Assembly: GCA_947179195.1 (NCBI GenBank)
Contig: CAMXAS010000017.1
Span: 1-14,557 of the forward strand
Length of the DNA stretch: 14,557 nt
Direction of reading: 5' to 3'
DNA from: an uncultured Bacteroidales bacterium
Lineage (GTDB): Bacteria; Bacteroidota; Bacteroidia; Bacteroidales; P3
Positions within the stretch are counted from its first letter, which is position 1. Each line of letters begins with the position of its first letter. Of this stretch, positions 13,054 through 14,557 are shown piece by piece. The notes under the pieces are model-generated. The model was given only the letters and a program-made list of their open reading frames with translations. It did not search any database and was not told where the DNA came from. The position numbers and the translations under genes are program-made.

Positions 13054-14181
13054 TTACAGGGCCACCGGCATGACGAGCATCAGGATGTCTTCGGCTTCGT
13101 CGGCATTGTTGACCGGCAGCAGGATGCCGGCGCGGCTCGGATGCGACATGGCCAGGCAGACTTCTTCGGTCTCGATGTTGTTCAGCATCTCGATGAGGAA
13201 CTTGGCGTTGAAGCCGATTTCAATCGGTTCGCCCTCGTACTGGCACGCGAGTTTTTCCTTGGCCGCGTTCGACTTGGCCACGTCTTCGGCCGAAAGCAAC
13301 AGTTCCTTGCCGCTGATTTTGAGGCGGGCCTGGGGCACCGACTGTTCGGCGAAAATCGCGATACGGCGCAGGGCCGTCAGGAAGGCCGCGCGGTCGATGG
13401 TCAGGCGGTGCGGGTTGTCTTTCGGAATCACCGCGTCGTAGTTGGGGTATTTGCCGTCGATGAGGCGGCATACAATCTGTACCTTCTCGAACGAGAAGAA
13501 CACGTTACGGTCGTTGTAGGCCATCGTGACGGGGACGTTCTCCTTGCGCAGCGAAAGCACGTTCTTGAGTTGCAGCAAGGCCCGCTTGGGCACGATGAAA
13601 TGGCCGCTGGCCTCGGCGCGGGCATCGGTGCGGCGGTAGCGCACGAGCTTGTGGGCGTCGGTGGCCACGAACGTCAGGTTCTCGGGCGAGAGTTCGAAAT
13701 AGACGCCCGACATAACCATGCGCAGCGCGTCGTTGCCCGTCGCGAAGACGGTCTTGGAAATCGCGCTCGAAAGCAGGTCGGCCGGCAGCTCGGTCTTGCC
13801 CGACTCCCCTTCCATGACCGGAATCTCGGTATAGGCGGCCGGGTCTTCGCCCGCCAGCTTATAGTTGCCGTCCTCGCCCACCGAAATCTCGACGGAGAAA
13901 TTGTCGTTGTCGATTTGGAACACCATCGGCATATCGGGGAACGTCTTGACGATGTCCTGCAGCATTTTGGACGGAATGGCCACACGGCCCTCCTCGTTCG
14001 ACTCCACTTCGAGCGTGACCATAATCGTGGTCTCGGCGTTGGAACCGATGATGGACAGTTCCGAACCGCGCAGGTCGAACAGATAGTTTTCCAGGATAGG
14101 CATGGACGTGTTCGTGGAAATGACGCCGCCCACGGCCTGCAGATGCTTGAGCAGGACCTGGCTGTTGACGATGAATCTCAT
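13054..14181 (-). CDS. dnaN: DNA polymerase III beta sliding clamp
   Basis: This 375-residue protein is the beta clamp, which encircles DNA as a dimer and tethers the replicative polymerase and repair proteins. Length is normal and three clamp domains can be seen: about 1-118 (MRFIVNSQVLLKHLQAVGGVI onward), about 125-245 with VFATGNDALRMVMSGVYFEL and DAHKLVRYRR, and about 250-375. It ends in the typical hydrophobic C-terminus LMLVMPVAL. It has an exact Bacteroidota promoter at 14241-14272. It is not next to dnaA or recF here; instead the ferredoxin and oxidoreductase genes follow on the same strand. Confidence 0.98.
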   Translation of the reverse strand: MRFIVNSQVLLKHLQAVGGVISTNTSMPILENYLFDLRGSELSIIGSNAETTIMVTLEVESNEEGRVAIPSKMLQDIVKTFPDMPMVFQIDNDNFSVEISVGEDGNYKLAGEDPAAYTEIPVMEGESGKTELPADLLSSAISKTVFATGNDALRMVMSGVYFELSPENLTFVATDAHKLVRYRRTDARAEASGHFIVPKRALLQLKNVLSLRKENVPVTMAYNDRNVFFSFEKVQIVCRLIDGKYPNYDAVIPKDNPHRLTIDRAAFLTALRRIAIFAEQSVPQARLKISGKELLLSAEDVAKSNAAKEKLACQYEGEPIEIGFNAKFLIEMLNNIETEEVCLAMSHPSRAGILLPVNNADEAEDILMLVMPVAL

Positions 14182-14240
14182 AGTATAAGGTTTTCGGTGT
14201 GTAAATCTATCGGCTTCGCCCCATAAGGCTTAGTCGTTTG

Positions 14241-14272
14241 CAAATATACTTTAATTTTGACGTTTTTACAAA
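14241..14272 (-). promoter_or_regulatory. Bacteroidota promoter of dnaN
   Basis: On the minus strand, TTTG (14272-14269) is followed after exactly 20 nt by TATATTTG (14248-14241), a full match to TTTG-N20-TAnnTTTG. Transcription should begin near 14235, about 53 nt before the dnaN ATG. Confidence 0.8.
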
Positions 14273-14304
14273 TGGGGGATGTCACGTGTCGGCCACCCCA
14301 CTGT

Positions 14305-14317
14305 CGGGCTTCGCCCG
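14305..14317. other. Small GC-rich hairpin in the dnaN upstream region
   Basis: CGGGC (14305-14309) and GCCCG (14313-14317) pair around TTC. No T-tract follows on either strand, so it is not a clear terminator. It may simply reflect the GC-rich stretch 14281-14360, in which I see no gene. Confidence 0.35.
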
Positions 14318-14377
14318 CCTGAACCCTACGCCTGCCCACAATAGGTAGCCGCCAGCGGTTAATAATCTGTTTGTAAC

Positions 14378-14402
14378 TTATTGCAGGAGGTTTCCTGAAT
14401 AA
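14378..14402. other. Dyad symmetry between dnaN and the right-edge gene
   Basis: TTATT-g-CAGGA (14378-14388) pairs with TCCTGAATAA (14393-14402) over ten base pairs with one bulged G and a four-base loop. It lies 9 nt before the 32-bp repeat array. It could be an operator or an RNA hairpin in a divergent control region; no gene ends here that would need a terminator. Confidence 0.45.
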
Positions 14403-14411
14403 ATATCCTTG

Positions 14412-14491
14412 TTATTGCGTTTGGAAATGCAAAAAGTTCCGCGTTATTGCGTTTGAAAATGCGAAAAGTTCCGATTTATTGCGTTTGAAAA
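14412..14491 (+). repeat. 32-bp direct repeat array, 2.5 copies
   Basis: Copies start at 14412, 14444 and 14476, an exact period of 32. Copies 1 and 2 agree at 28 of 32 positions, and the first 16 bases of copy 3 are identical to copy 2. The shared core is TTATTGCGTTTG followed by A-rich sequence, AATGC, and AAAAGTTCCG. Within each full copy, GC-G-TTT and AAA-T-GC form an imperfect dyad. There are no CRISPR-like unique spacers because the copies are contiguous. The array runs into the putative promoter of the gene beginning at 14533, which suggests a set of protein-binding sites. Confidence 0.85.
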
Positions 14492-14511
14492 CATATTTTT
14501 TATTATCTTTG
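14484..14511 (+). promoter_or_regulatory. Possible Bacteroidota promoter of the right-edge gene, overlapping repeat copy 3
   Basis: TATCTTTG (14504-14511) is an exact TAnnTTTG match. The only upstream TTTG (14484-14487) lies inside repeat copy 3 with a 16-nt spacer, shorter than the usual 20. The -7 element is convincing and the upstream one is not. Start would be near 14517, leaving a leader of about 16 nt. Confidence 0.5.
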
Positions 14512-14532
14512 CAGTGTAAATCAGTATTTAAT

Positions 14533-14557
14533 ATGGTTGACAAAAGGATTATAGAAC
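14533..14557 (+). CDS. Partial CDS start, cut by the window end
   Basis: An ATG at 14533, after an A/T-rich leader and a good -7 element, opens a frame reading MVDKRIIE to the last full codon. Eight residues are too few to identify the product. Many Bacteroidales AAA+ ATPases of the AAA_14/DUF4143 type begin in a similar way, but that is only a guess. Confidence 0.45.

Noticed and set aside
13141..14226. Long plus-strand open frame (361 codons) over dnaN
   Set aside because: It is a shadow of dnaN produced by GC-biased codon use, with no domain signature.
14412..14491. CRISPR array at the right edge
   Set aside because: The copies are contiguous with no unique spacers between them, and no cas gene is visible.

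Overview
The window is chromosomal DNA from a member of the Bacteroidota, most likely Bacteroidales; an Alistipes-like Rikenellaceae is a reasonable guess. Three things support this. Several gene starts are preceded by the Bacteroidota promoter form (TTTG, about 20 nt, TAnnTTTG). Most genes lack a Shine-Dalgarno sequence and have A/T-rich leaders. The gene families (AsmA-like protein, four-subunit 2-oxoacid:ferredoxin oxidoreductase with Ptb, R/D/P-rich tailed RluB and PNPase) fit the group. Base composition looks GC-rich for this phylum; I did not count it.

Layout, left to right. (1) 53-3985, plus strand: rluB-type pseudouridine synthase with a long basic N-terminal extension, then a large AsmA-family envelope protein 21 nt downstream. 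(2) 3966-5057, minus strand: a secreted endonuclease/exonuclease/phosphatase-fold protein that converges on, and overlaps by 20 nt, the asmA-like gene. (3) 5180-6304, plus strand, divergent from (2): an orphan ECF-like sigma factor and pncC (CinA C-terminal family), closed by a terminator at 6336-6367 that also faces pnp. (4) 6387-14181, all minus strand. In transcription order these are dnaN, a 2[4Fe-4S] ferredoxin, the three large subunits of a 2-oxoacid:ferredoxin oxidoreductase (VorB-like alpha, TPP-binding beta, gamma), a terminator, ptb with its own promoter, rpsO with its own promoter, a terminator, and pnp. (5) 14182-14557: a 351-nt intergenic region holding the dnaN promoter, two hairpins and a 2.5-copy 32-bp direct repeat, followed by the first eight codons of a rightward gene cut by the window edge.

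Functionally, most of the window is housekeeping: rRNA modification, the replication clamp, ribosomal protein S15 and mRNA decay. The metabolic core is 9233-13006. The oxidoreductase with its ferredoxin would decarboxylate a 2-oxoacid (branched-chain by context) to an acyl-CoA and reduced ferredoxin, and Ptb would convert the acyl-CoA to an acyl-phosphate. The butyrate kinase needed to harvest ATP is not in the window. I see no transposase, integrase, tRNA, rRNA or CRISPR array, and no convincing new multi-gene system. The least explained structure is the 32-bp repeat array at the right edge.
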